Shown here: positions 41,149 through 51,182 of the stretch, in pieces | Numbering within the stretch: the first letter of the stretch is position 1 | Layout of the letters: each line of letters begins with the position of its first letter | NCBI GenBank assembly: GCA_963573315.1 | Contig: OY752151.1 | Span: 62,001-126,000 of the forward strand | From: Entomortierella parvispora | Taxonomy: Eukaryota; Mortierellomycota; Mortierellomycetes; Mortierellales; Mortierellaceae | Direction: 5' to 3' | DNA: 64,000 nt | The notes under the pieces: model-generated | Database searches by the model: none | The model's input: only the letters and a program-made list of their open reading frames with translations | What the model was told of the DNA's origin: nothing | Position numbers and translations under genes: made by a program

Positions 41149-41800
41149 CGTCTCTCTCACCTCTGACCTTCTCGATGAGATCCACCGTGACCATCAGACA
41201 AAAATATATATATAGCTGCAATCATGTAACCTAACCACAGTAATATTCCAGGCGTGATCATCCTGCTAAATACCACACTCTTCTCCAAACATAAACATAC
41301 CACAGTTTTACTGCATGAAAGTCTCTTGAACACGCATCGACATCATGGAAACGCGTTCTTCGCTGCGAGATTAAAGGGGGTAGTTCTCGTCCATGATATC
41401 CAAAAATTTATCGTACTCTGCTGCATCTTTACAGCGAAATACAGAGAAGAGACTATTTTTTAAAAATTCGTATCTTGTCTGTCAGCCTTTTGTGTACAAG
41501 TTTCTTCATGAATGCAAGATGAACTCATCAACAGGCGTAGCATACAGCTCGTTGAAAGAGAGTTGGATGGTTTTAAAAACCATTTCCGAGTCGTGTGTGC
41601 CTGAACGATCGCCTTGTGGAATTTTTTAAAAAACATATTCGATATATCACGATCTGATAGATGTAATCGGATAGATGTAATCGGATAGTAGATATTATTC
41701 CTAATGCTATCCCCTGTTGGATGTCATCATATCACGATCCAATGCATATTATCGGATGTCATCGTTGTAATATCGCTAACACATCATGACACGATGCCTC
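41149..41800. other. AT-rich spacer with short direct repeats
   Basis: It contains a near-palindrome ATGGTTTTAAAAACCAT near 41567, and a 14-bp word (GATAGATGTAATCG) in two adjacent copies at about 41656-41683. Several ATATCACGATC words follow. I see no gene. Confidence 0.4.
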
Positions 41801-42479
41801 TGTCACGAAACGTCGCAGATTCAGATCGTACGAAGTACGCGTCTCTTGTACCCCTGGTCTAGGATCGCGAACCTAGGATCTGTATCCGCACTCATTGGCT
41901 TGTCCTCTGATCTCCGACAAGTACCCCTGGCGTCCAGGTTCTGGACCCAGGGCTATAGCTACCCTTAGTACGTATCTCTCAGCCGCACCTATCAGGACCT
42001 CCATCTCGTTCTCCTTCATCTATGTTGCCATCCCGGACCCTACTCATAGGTCCGGCTTATGATTAGTACCTGCTCGGATATGTATCCTACTCTTCCGTGT
42101 CATCTCTGACTCAACGCAGGCCTGGTCCAGGCCTTCATCACTCTCTAGTATATAAACCCCCCTGTCCTCTTGCTTTGTTCCTCAGTCTGCAATTCACAAT
42201 AAACCACACCTTTCCTTCATCTTCTTGTTCCTGTCTTGTCCGATCGTGACATTGCAGACTCAACACATCCTGCCTTCTCGTCTTTCCTTCCAGACACACT
42301 CCTCCTCCACTCTTGCTGCTTCCACTTTGCAGCAACCCCCTTTTAGTAGTAGTTCACCTGTCCTAGGGTTACTGTCCGCAATCCACCGTCCGGGGTCATT
42401 CGCGTCGATAAAAGTAAACTGGTCGACTTCTTGTTTCTCCACTGTTCTTCTTGCACATTTCCTGCTCTCCTTGGCCCGC
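41801..42479 (+). mobile_element. Family A copy 3: 5' LTR plus leader, cut by a family B LTR
   Basis: A 451-bp LTR (41801-42251) with TATA box and AGTCTGCAA is followed by the same TTGCAGACT site and ~225 bp of the family A leader. Homology stops after TTGGCCCGC, where a family B LTR starts. Gag and pol of this copy are absent from the window. Confidence 0.9.
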
Positions 42480-43539
42480 TGTGGTGTAGTGGATCCAGGT
42501 CCCAGATCCACGCGAGCGAGATAGAGAGAGTTATTTTTAGTATTTAGTTATTTTTTTATTTGTGTTCCTGTTTTCTGTTTCCTATAAAAAAGGGAGCAAA
42601 GTCCACTTTGCTCCTGGTTGCCTTTTTCCCTTACGATTCCTGCCTGTACACTTTGTTGAACCCTTCAGAACTATTTACACCCCCATTACACTCTGCCCGT
42701 TATCCCATTTGCAGTTGCCTTCCGACAGGCCCGCCGTAGACGCCTTAATCCCTATTGCCAAGTCGATATACCCTGGATACACAGACCCATTTGTTCTGTC
42801 GATCGACTGTGTGCACTCTCCCTTTCAAGACCTACCTGTATCCGTTTTCGTCAAGCGATCCGCAACCGTTCGACCCGTTGGACCTACTCGACAAGTCTCC
42901 CGTTGATATCTGTCGCCTCTTCCTTCCTGATCTCGTCGCTCCGTTGGCCCTTGCCTATTTACGAGGTATAACAATGTCTTGTCTCTTTTGAGTGGACTTG
43001 TACGATCTCGGCAGCCCGTTCCTGAGGCCTTAACTGGCGCTTGGGAGAACCCCCTTACCTTCTTTCCGCCTCCCCTCGAGTCTCTTCTGAACTCTCAGTT
43101 AGGCAGCCTTGTACCCTTTCCCAGATAGAATATCTTTGCCTTGCTTTACTGACTAGATCCCATCCCATCCCCTTGCGTTGTTACTAGTGTAGTATAGTAG
43201 CCGTCGTGCTCTTAGCCTTGTAGTCTTTGTTCTCCTGTTTGGATCCCGTTAGGACCTGCCTGCTCTTTGGTATGTGGTCCTTGGTTTTCATCCAGTTCGT
43301 TCTGCTTATCTTTTGATCCCTTTGCTGACTGTCTCCTCTTCCTGTTTATCTCCAGTACTATCTCCTTTGAGACTGTATCTGATCATACAACAGCGTTGTG
43401 CCTGATCCCTGTGGACCTGAGAGCAAAGTCCCTATCAATTGTAAGCAACGATTTTTGTTAGTCATCTTTCTTTTCGTTATCAATTTCGCTTCCAGCTCAT
43501 TGCTGACCTTAGACTATACTTACATTAGACAACATCACA
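42480..43539 (+). repeat. Family B LTR 1 (plus strand)
   Basis: A 1060-bp LTR from TGTGGTGTAG to AACATCACA, flanked on the left by CCGC. It has CCTATAAAAAAGG near 42580 and, just after it, a 10-bp-stem hairpin (GGAGCAAAGT-CC-ACTTTGCTCC). Short frames in it recur in every LTR copy and have no family features. A second copy in opposite orientation begins 130 bp downstream. Confidence 0.9.
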
Positions 43540-43669
43540 CCCAAAAGCCAATTTGGTGGAGAACCTGGGCAAAAACAAGCCTTCCCGTCTGAGATTAAAA
43601 GAACTCCTCTTCTCTTCGACAAAAATAACGCAAGTTTGTCCTTCGGATTGTCTCGATATGTCATACCGC
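43540..43669 (+). mobile_element. Family B-type leader and first four gag codons
   Basis: It matches the leader of the full family B element (reverse complement of 51064-51182) almost base for base and ends with ATG-TCA-TAC-CGC. The match stops exactly where the inverted full element begins. Read across that insertion, the four codons are in frame with the gag of element C starting at 52226. Confidence 0.75.
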
Positions 43670-44730
43670 TGTGATGTTGTCTAATGTAAGTATAGTCTAA
43701 GGTCAGCAATGAGCTGGAAGCGAAATTGATAACGAAAAGAAAGATGACTAACAAAAATCGTCGCTTACAATTGATAGGGACTTTGCTCTCAGGGCCACAG
43801 GGATCAGGCACAACGCTGTTGTATGATCAGATACAGTCTCAAAGGAGATAGTACTGGAGATAAACAGGAAGAGGAGACAGTCAGCAAAGGGATCAAAAGA
43901 TAAGCAGAACGAACTGGATGAAAACCAAGGACCACATACCAAAGAGCAGGCAGGTCCTAACGGGATCCAAACAGGAGAACAAAGACTACAAGGCTAAGAG
44001 CACGACGGCTACTATACTACACTAGTAACAACGCAAGGGGATGGGATGGGATCTAGTCAGTAAAGCAAGGCAAAGATATTCTATCTGGGAAAGGGTACAA
44101 GGCTGCCTAACTGAGAGTTCAGAAGAGACTCGAGGGGAGGCGGAAAGAAGGTAAGGGGGTTCTCCCAAGCGCCAGTTAAGGCCTCAGGAACGGGCTGCCG
44201 AGATCGTACAAGTCCACTCAAAAGAGACAAGACATTGTTATACCTCGTAAATAGGCAAGGGCCAACGGAGCGACGAGATCAGGAAGGAAGAGGCGACAGA
44301 TATCAACGGGAGACTTGTCGAGTAGGTCCAACGGGTCGAACGGTTGCGGATCGCTTGACGAAAACGGATACAGGTAGGTCTTGAAAGGGAGAGTGCACAC
44401 AGTCGATCGACAGAACAAATGGGTCTGTGTATCCAGGGTATATCGACTTGGCAATAGGGATTAAGGCGTCTACGGCGGGCCTGTCGGAAGGCAACTGCAA
44501 ATGGGATAACAGGCAGAGTGTAATGGGGGTGTGAAAGGTTCTGAAGGGTTCAACAAAGTGTACAGGCAGGAATCGTAAGGGAAAAAGGCAACCAGGAGCA
44601 AAGTGGACTTTGCTCCCTTTTTTATAGGAAACAGAAAACAGGAACAAAAATAAAAAAAATAACTAAATACTAAAAATAACTCTCTCTATCTCGCTCGCGT
44701 GGATCTGGGACCTGGATCCACTACACCACA
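43670..44730 (-). repeat. Family B LTR 2 (3' LTR of the full element)
   Basis: A 1061-bp LTR in reverse orientation. It carries the same TATA box and 10-bp hairpin as LTR 1 and forms with LTR 1 a long inverted repeat with a 130-bp spacer. Confidence 0.92.
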
Positions 44731-44827
44731 CCGATCCCAAGGTCTCTTTCTCACATCGTCTTATGTGAGAGCAAGCCAGCGAGTGTCTCTAGGGTAGCTG
44801 ATCCCCAAAGGCGTCCTCCAGATCTAT

Positions 44828-47800
44828 TTAATCCTGGGTGTCACGTTTGTAAGGCTTAAGACGAGCATGGTTGACAGGTCGACCTCCAAAATATCGATGC
44901 CACTGCCCCTCAACCTTCTCGCTCAATCGATAGGCACCTCCAGGCAAAGCTTCAAAGATGGTTAAAGGGCCCTTCCAACGAGGTGATAGCTTACCACTCC
45001 ATTGCTTCAGAAGTGCGGACTGATGGACCAAGACCTCGTCTCCGACCTCATATTTCCGAGGGAGGGGAAGATCAGCAGCTTCAGTGGACCACTTGTGTTC
45101 ATTAATAATCCTCTGATGAACTTCAGCACGCAAAACTTCCAAGATCTCACGTCTCTCCTCGTCAACTTCCTCGCGTTCATTCATATCCATCTTCCGAGTG
45201 TGATCTATATCCCATGGGAGGCGAGCTCGCTGACCAAAGAGGATCTCGAAAGGAGATACGCCTCTAGTCTGCTTGATCTGAGTTCTCCAAGTCCATGTGA
45301 CACGGTCCAAGATAGTAGCCCAGGCACTCTCAGCCAAACCATCATGCTGAATGATACGAGCCAATTGTCGTACCATAAAACCGTTATATCGCTCCACCAT
45401 TCCATTGGTCTCTGGATGATATGCAGAAGCAGGGTCGAGATCGATTTCATGATTGATACACCACTCCTTGAAGGCTCCCGCGGATAGAGATGATCCATTG
45501 TCCGTGATGATGCGATGGGGGTATCCATATTGTCGAGCCCAATGCTTTTCTACAGTCCGGACGATAATATTTCCTGCTAAAGAAGCAAGGGCGACAGATA
45601 CAACCCATCCAGAGAGATAATCCACCATATTCAAAACAAACCGCTTGCCATTAGACATCGGTAAGGGCCCAACTGCATCCAGGCCCAGGGTATGGAAGAT
45701 CGTTTGAGGTGGCGGCAAACGATGAAAACGATACCGGGTTGGATCGCGCGTTTGAAAGCGTTGACAAGCGTCGCAAGTCGAAAGGTGCTTCTTAACGTCT
45801 GCGTACATGCCCGGCCAAAAGTACCCCTCGGCAATGAGTGTATATGTTGCGACCACTCCGAGATGGCCCATGACAGTGGATCCATGAGTGTTCTCCAGCA
45901 CGCTCAAAACTTCACCTGGTGGTACATACTGGCGTGGGCTACCACCGGATGTGCGTTTAAATAAACGTCCTTGAGTGACAAAGTACTTGGGAAGCATGCT
46001 CATGATCTTTCCCCTAGCGACCTTATCTAAATATGTCAATGGATCCCCTTGCAAAGCTGCCACAATCGAAACAAAAGGCTCCTGATCCTCTGAAATCAGC
46101 ATAGTCCTCATGAGCCGCTTGTTCTCCTCCATCTCCATTGCGTCCTCCATTCCTATGTCGGGCAAATCCTCGCCCGTGATGTTCTTATGATGAATACGGG
46201 AGAGCGGATCCGAGTCTTTCATATCTCGCCCCGGACGATGGTGGATGGTGATCCTGAACTGAGCAATGATGAAGGTCCATCGGGTGAGGCGTGCACTTTT
46301 GGAAGAGAGGTTGTGCAGGTATAACAACGCTCGATGATCGATGAAGACATGAATCTCCTTTCCCTCCAACAGATGGCTATGCTTGGTCAAGCAGTACACC
46401 AATCCTAACAGCTCACGCTCAGTGGCAAAATATCTTGACTCGGCCCCAGATAATTTTCGGCTCCCAAACACTATCGGCTGATACTTGACATGGATATCAA
46501 TCCGCTCATCATCTTCGAGGTGCAGACAGTGTGCAATTACATGGCCAGAAGCGAAATCTGAGGTGTCGGCCGAAATAATGACTGGACGTCTATGATCCAT
46601 CATGACCAAAACCGGAGCAGTAACCAGAGCGATTTGAATGGCACGAAAGGCTTCTGTATACTTGGGGTCTGACAACCATTTGTCGACAAAAGCCTTGGGA
46701 TCCTTGTGCAATTTGTACAGCGGGAAGAGTGGGGCAGAAAAGTTGGATATGAAATCGCAGAGGAATAAGGCAAACCCGACAAATCCGCGCAACTCTGTGA
46801 CATTTTGCGGAACCGGCCAATATTCCATCTTGGATAGCTTCTTTGGGTCGGCCGAGATATGATCGTTCCCGACGATCCGTCCCAAAAACTCACGCTGCTT
46901 CACGAAAAATGCTGATTTCTTGCCAGAGAACGATCCATTGAACTCATCCATCCGCACCAACACTTCTTCCACAGTCCGAAAATGAAGGGGGAATTTGGCA
47001 TCTCCGGTAGCCATGTCGTCCACAAAATTGCTGAGTCGATCCTTGATAGAATTAAAGACCTCGCCCATGTGTCGGGTGTACCATTGCATGGAGTCAATGA
47101 GGCCCATTGGTAATACATTGTACTCGTACAGTCCGTCTGGGAAAGCGACGGCGGTGAGAAAGCGACTGTCTTCGGCGATGGGCGATTGGAGGTATCCGTC
47201 CTTGCAATCCCAAAAAGATAAAAACTCGCATCCTTGCAGCTTGTATATCTCAGTGATAGGGTCTGGTAAGGGCCAGGCCATGGGGGCAATTAATTTGTTG
47301 ACAGGGATAAAATTAATGCACACCCGATAAGACCCATCCTTCTTCTGAACCAGGAGAGGGTTGCAAGAAGCAGGTGAGCCAGACCGCCTCATTTTTCCAG
47401 CCCTGACCATCTGGTCCCGATACTCGCACAAGGTCGCAATTTGTCCGGGCGAGTATTTTTTGTTATATGCGCGCGGAAATTTGGACCCAGGTTTGAGGTG
47501 AAAAGAGGCAGGGGCTTCCAACAGATCTGCATCCAACGTCCTAGACATCTCCCCTTCTTTGGGAAAACACTCCCGATGCTCCTGAAAGATGCGTTGGATT
47601 TCAGGCAAGTTGTCGTGGACCTCCTGGATATCTCCCACGTATACTGATCGCTCCTCCAGGCCGGGCAACAATATGACCGGGGTGTTAGTCAAACGATCAC
47701 GACAGCGGGGAGCCTCCAAGTGAAATCCATACGAATTGTTGACCATTATCGGGGCCGCATCAAACATAGGGTTGCTGATCTTCGATGAGGCCGTATCCGA

Positions 47801-49543
47801 AGACTCTGAAATAGACAAACAAGAGGTGGGTTGTCGTCCGTCCAAAGCAGGGGGATCAGGGAAGACGGCGCGCAAGAACCAACAATTGACGATCTCCTCA
47901 TTCTCATCGTGCTTCTTGAGTTGTCGCGCATCAGTCCGCTCAACCTTGCCCTCCTGAATGCTTTGAATGAGTAGGGCATACCCTTTGTCGTCGTTTTCTT
48001 TGTCGTCGGTCGAAGAATCCTCCTCATCTGTGTCCGAATCGTCCGATGAACCGTCGGTGTCACCCTCTTCACTTGTTTCTGTCACCGGGTCCGGTTGTTT
48101 ATCTTGGATGGGGAGACGAGAGACTTTCGGGGTGGTTCGAGCACGTCCATCGATGACGATCTTGAAACCTTGCACTTGCAAACTAGTAACGGCGGTGGCC
48201 CAATCCGTACATCCTCCACAGGCTTCAAGGAAAGGACGACCCAAGAGGATATTGAAGTCGACGGACTCGACGATCACACAACCGGCCGGGATCATGATAC
48301 CTTGGATATCGATAGGCACGCTCGGTGCCTCTCCAGCCACGCCTGCATTCCCCGTCAAACCCTTCAAAGTAAACGACGAATATGGAGTGTGGTTGGTGAT
48401 GCCAATCTGCTCCAAGAACCCGCGACGGATGACATTGACGCAAGATCCTCCATCAAGTAAGATATCGCACTTGGTTCCCATAATTGCGGCTCGGAATCCA
48501 TGAGTGTCTGTCTTTGATCGTTCAACCCGATTCAAAAATACACGCAACTCTTCAGCTTCAGACTCCCCGAGGGGCAGAGATGGATATTCTTCACTGAGTA
48601 AAATTCGCTCCTCACGCGGTACAGTCTTCAACGATGCTTGAACGGTTCGGCGGATGCTGGGGGATAACTCCATTAGTTGACCGATGGTAAGACCCTCAAC
48701 CTTAGTGGTCCTTAAACACTGACGGATGTCAAACGGCTGTTGGTTCAACTGCAAGATGATGGGGTTGGGAAGAGACTTTAGAAATGCCTCGTCCGACTCG
48801 CGTGTCCGGCCAGATTTCTTTTTCTTGTCCGTCCCATTTTTGCTCTTGCTGCTCTCTGATTTCTTTTTTGTTCCAGTGTGCGGGGGTGGCTTAGCTCGGT
48901 CTTTTTCATCCCAAGTGTTCTTCGGTCCTGCTGACGCACTCATGCTCGGGCCAGCATCTCCATCTCCATTCACTTTTCTTGCCGCCATTGCTTTTCGACC
49001 CTCCCTCGGGGGGACCACCATCCTTCGTAAGCCTCCATCCACCTCATCCTCCTCCTTCTCATCTCTCTTGGCTTGTCCATTGTCCCTCTGCGCCTTGATT
49101 GCGTTCTGGGCAGCGATTGTACGTTCGAGCCGGGCCAGGTTTTCCGCAGTAGATGGGCCCTCGACCGCAAACGTCACATTACTCTTGGGACGGACAGGGA
49201 TCTCGACGGCGGTCATCATCTCTCGTCGAGGAGGAGGATCTACATCCATCGTGGGTGTCTTGGACTCAGCATGTTGAATGGTCTTCGGGTGATGCATGCT
49301 GGGAGGGCCGAGGCGGTTGGTCAAAGCCGGGGGTTGCTTTAGGACTTGAGCGGAAGCGGTCGGTCGGGGTATACCTCTAGGCGGCGGTGCTTTTGCGTAA
49401 GGTAATGAGTTGGTTGGATTGCGTGGGGAGGAGCGAGCTGCTACCAACACGTTTGCTTCTTCTTCTTCTAACGTTTCTCCATGGATAGGGTCAGGGGGTT
49501 CATGGCTTGGAGTAGTTCCATGGTCCCCTTCTAAAAATCCATC
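44828..49543 (-). CDS. pol: Family B Pol
   Basis: Open in the -1 frame relative to gag from 49543; the first ATG is at 49450. It encodes about 1570 residues. A long basic, low-complexity N-terminus is followed by a protease-like segment with L-L-D-G-G-S. The reverse transcriptase has F-V-D-D in place of Y-x-D-D, and L-P-M-G-L-I where most Ty3/gypsy elements have M-P-F-G-L. RNase H (A-D-T-S-D-F-A-S-G) and an integrase with an HHCC finger and D,D,E residues (L-D-A-V-G-P, T-D-N-G-S-S, H-P-E-T-N-G-M-V-E) follow. There is no obvious chromodomain. The acidic stretch near 48000-48090 encodes a Ser/Asp/Glu-rich spacer. It is intact by eye. Confidence 0.92.
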   Translation of the reverse strand, partial: DGFLEGDHGTTPSHEPPDPIHGETLEEEEANVLVAARSSPRNPTNSLPYAKAPPPRGIPRPTASAQVLKQPPALTNRLGPPSMHHPKTIQHAESKTPTMDVDPPPRREMMTAVEIPVRPKSNVTFAVEGPSTAENLARLERTIAAQNAIKAQRDNGQAKRDEKEEDEVDGGLRRMVVPPREGRKAMAARKVNGDGDAGPSMSASAGPKNTWDEKDRAKPPPHTGTKKKSESSKSKNGTDKKKKSGRTRESDEAFLKSLPNPIILQLNQQPFDIRQCLRTTKVEGLTIGQLMELSPSIRRTVQASLKTVPREERILLSEEYPSLPLGESEAEELRVFLNRVERSKTDTHGFRAAIMGTKCDILLDGGSCVNVIRRGFLEQIGITNHTPYSSFTLKGLTGNAGVAGEAPSVPIDIQGIMIPAGCVIVESVDFNILLGRPFLEACGGCTDWATAVTSLQVQGFKIVIDGRARTTPKVSRLPIQDKQPDPVTETSEEGDTDGSSDDSDTDEEDSSTDDKENDDKGYALLIQSIQEGKVERTDARQLKKHDENEEIVNCWFLRAVFPDPPALDGRQPTSCLSISESSDTASSKISNPMFDAAPIMVNNSYGFHLEAPRCRDRLTNTPVILLPGLEERSVYVGDIQEVHDNLPEIQRIFQEHRECFPKEGEMSRTLDADLLEAPASFHLKPGSKFPRAYNKKYSPGQIATLCEYRDQMVRAGKMRRSGSPASCNPLLVQKKDGSYRVCINFIPVNKLIAPMAWPLPDPITEIYKLQGCEFLSFWDCKDGYLQSPIAEDSRFLTAVAFPDGLYEYNVLPMGLIDSMQWYTRHMGEVFNSIKDRLSNFVDDMATGDAKFPLHFRTVEEVLVRMDEFNGSFSGKKSAFFVKQREFLGRIVGNDHISADPKKLSKMEYWPVPQNVTELRGFVGFALFLCDFISNFSAPLFPLYKLHKDPKAFVDKWLSDPKYTEAFRAIQIALVTAPVLVMMDHRRPVIISADTSDFASGHVIAHCLHLEDDERIDIHVKYQPIVFGSRKLSGAESRYFATERELLGLVYCLTKHSHLLEGKEIHVFIDHRALLYLHNLSSKSARLTRWTFIIAQFRITIHHRPGRDMKDSDPLSRIHHKNITGEDLPDIGMEDAMEMEENKRLMRTMLISEDQEPFVSIVAALQGDPLTYLDKVARGKIMSMLPKYFVTQGRLFKRTSGGSPRQYVPPGEVLSVLENTHGSTVMGHLGVVATYTLIAEGYFWPGMYADVKKHLSTCDACQRFQTRDPTRYRFHRLPPPQTIFHTLGLDAVGPLPMSNGKRFVLNMVDYLSGWVVSVALASLAGNIIVRTVEKHWARQYGYPHRIITDNGSSLSAGAFKEWCINHEIDLDPASAYHPETNGMVERYNGFMVRQLARIIQHDGLAESAWATILDRVTWTWRTQIKQTRGVSPFEILFGQRARLPWDIDHTRKMDMNEREEVDEERREILEVLRAEVHQRIINEHKWSTEAADLPLPRKYEVGDEVLVHQSALLKQWSGKLSPRWKGPLTIFEALPGGAYRLSEKVEGQWHRYFGGRPVNHARLKPYKRDTQD

Positions 49544-51063
49544 TCAGCCTCAACGTATCCAAAGTGGTAACAGCGAACGTTGAAGTCTTCCAAACCAACA
49601 CCGTTGTCGATCTGGGATTCAACCAACAGGGTCTGGCTTGTCTTCGAAGCAGGACAGTCTCGCGCGAGATGCCCGGTCTGCTGACAATTGTAACACTTTC
49701 TAACATCCGGGGCGCTCTTCTCGCCAGAGTATCGAGTGGTCGGAGGTCCAGCTGGTCTAGGGATGGATCGATTGCCTTTGTTGATAAGAATTTTCAGTCG
49801 CTCCATTTCTTGTGTGAGGGAATCAAAATCGTCCTTCGAAACCGAGTCTTTTGTCGTCGAACTGTTCTTGGATAGGGCGAGTTGGCTGGCACCGGTCTTC
49901 GTGGTCGAAATGGTGGCCGATCTTTGTTCCGACTTGTTTCGTTCCTCAAACACGACTTTCTTTCCTAGTTTCTCATTCGAGTCCTTGTCATTGTCATCGC
50001 CGTCGTCACTGCTGGATATGGCTTCGTCCTCCGTGTTGTCCATCTCATCCTCATGGCGTGCCAGATACAATTCGTACATCTTGCGGGCACATTTGTTGGC
50101 CATGAGCATCATCTCTTCCAGACTGTTCAGAGTGTGGATCTCCTTGGCGATGTCAGGTAAGAAGAGATTCTTAATATAGGCCTTTCTGACTCCTACAGCA
50201 TCATACACGCCGTGCCCTAGCGCAGTGGCGTCCTGATATTGTCGGTTTAGAATAGAGAAGCGGTTGTTGAAGGCAAGAACTGACTCCTTCTTGGTTTGCT
50301 TGCATTTATCCAATAGGGTCAAGGATCCAGCCAGTAACTGCTCTCGAACAGACATGAATGTGTTGCGAAAGTCCTCGTAAAGGTCCTCAGGATACACGTC
50401 TCTGTTCCTTCGGAGGAACATCACGAACCAAGACTGTGTTTCTTCAGTTCCCATGGAGGCTCCGAATGATTCAATGGTGCGAGAAGCGGCTATGTCCGGG
50501 TGCATGTTGGTGAACTGCGTGCCGGCCCACAACTGATACTGACGCAACCAGACCTCTGCCTTGTGTTTCTTAGGGTTGAACTTTCCAGCAGAGCAAACTC
50601 GGGGCTCCTTCTTGCCATTGAAGTCGGACTGAGTCGAAAAGGCCCGGTAGGGGTCCTGTGGACGAAAGTTTCGCATCTGAGGGCGGTCGGCGCGATCACG
50701 GGTCCTTCCTTCCGTGAAGTTAAAAGTTCGAGTTGAGGCTGGGGTCTCTCCTGGAGGTGGCGACGGAGCAGACTCAGGAGCGGGTTCCATGTCGACTGCT
50801 TGAGCATACTCAGGGTGATGATTGGCTGCGACCAGCTCCAAGCGCTTCATCATGTTGACCATCATACCTTCCATCCTAGCCATCGCGCTCTCCATCAACA
50901 ATTTCTCTCTCTCAGTGGCTACAAAACGTTCAGGCATGACTCTGAGGTGGTCCGGAACCTCTCCCTCCAGTCGCATTTCAGGAATAGCACTCTCCATACT
51001 GCCAGTCGAGTGAACAGGGGATCGGTCGCCGCTGTTATTAATAGGGCTGCCGCGGTATGACAT
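49531..51063 (-). CDS. gag: Family B Gag
   Basis: 510 residues starting M-S-Y-R. The central part is capsid-like (W-L-R-Q-Y-Q-L-W, E-D-L-Y-E-D-F-R-N-T-F). An acidic Asp/Ser-rich stretch lies near residue 350, and one CCHC zinc knuckle (C-Y-N-C-x4-H-x4-C) near residue 465. It ends TTT-TAG; the preceding base is T, so a Phe-tRNA on TTT could slip back by one base and re-pair perfectly, entering pol. That slip is inferred. Confidence 0.92.
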   Translation of the reverse strand: MSYRGSPINNSGDRSPVHSTGSMESAIPEMRLEGEVPDHLRVMPERFVATEREKLLMESAMARMEGMMVNMMKRLELVAANHHPEYAQAVDMEPAPESAPSPPPGETPASTRTFNFTEGRTRDRADRPQMRNFRPQDPYRAFSTQSDFNGKKEPRVCSAGKFNPKKHKAEVWLRQYQLWAGTQFTNMHPDIAASRTIESFGASMGTEETQSWFVMFLRRNRDVYPEDLYEDFRNTFMSVREQLLAGSLTLLDKCKQTKKESVLAFNNRFSILNRQYQDATALGHGVYDAVGVRKAYIKNLFLPDIAKEIHTLNSLEEMMLMANKCARKMYELYLARHEDEMDNTEDEAISSSDDGDDNDKDSNEKLGKKVVFEERNKSEQRSATISTTKTGASQLALSKNSSTTKDSVSKDDFDSLTQEMERLKILINKGNRSIPRPAGPPTTRYSGEKSAPDVRKCYNCQQTGHLARDCPASKTSQTLLVESQIDNGVGLEDFNVRCYHFGYVEAEMDF

Positions 51064-51182
51064 ATCGAGACAATCCGAAGGACAAACTTGCGTTATTTTT
51101 GTCGAAGAGAAGAGGAGTTCTTTTTAATCTCAGACGGGAAGGCTTGTTTTTGCCCAGCTTCTCCACCAAATTGGCTTTTGGG

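Noticed and set aside
42562-42991. Two frames (114 and 78 residues) recurring in the family B LTRs
   Set aside because: They repeat because the LTR repeats; they overlap the TATA/hairpin and U5-like parts and have no protein features.
43665-43670. A 5-bp target duplication for the full family B element
   Set aside because: A 5-bp reading requires the LTR to end without its terminal A and breaks the TG...CA ends; the 4-bp CCGC with canonical ends is preferred.
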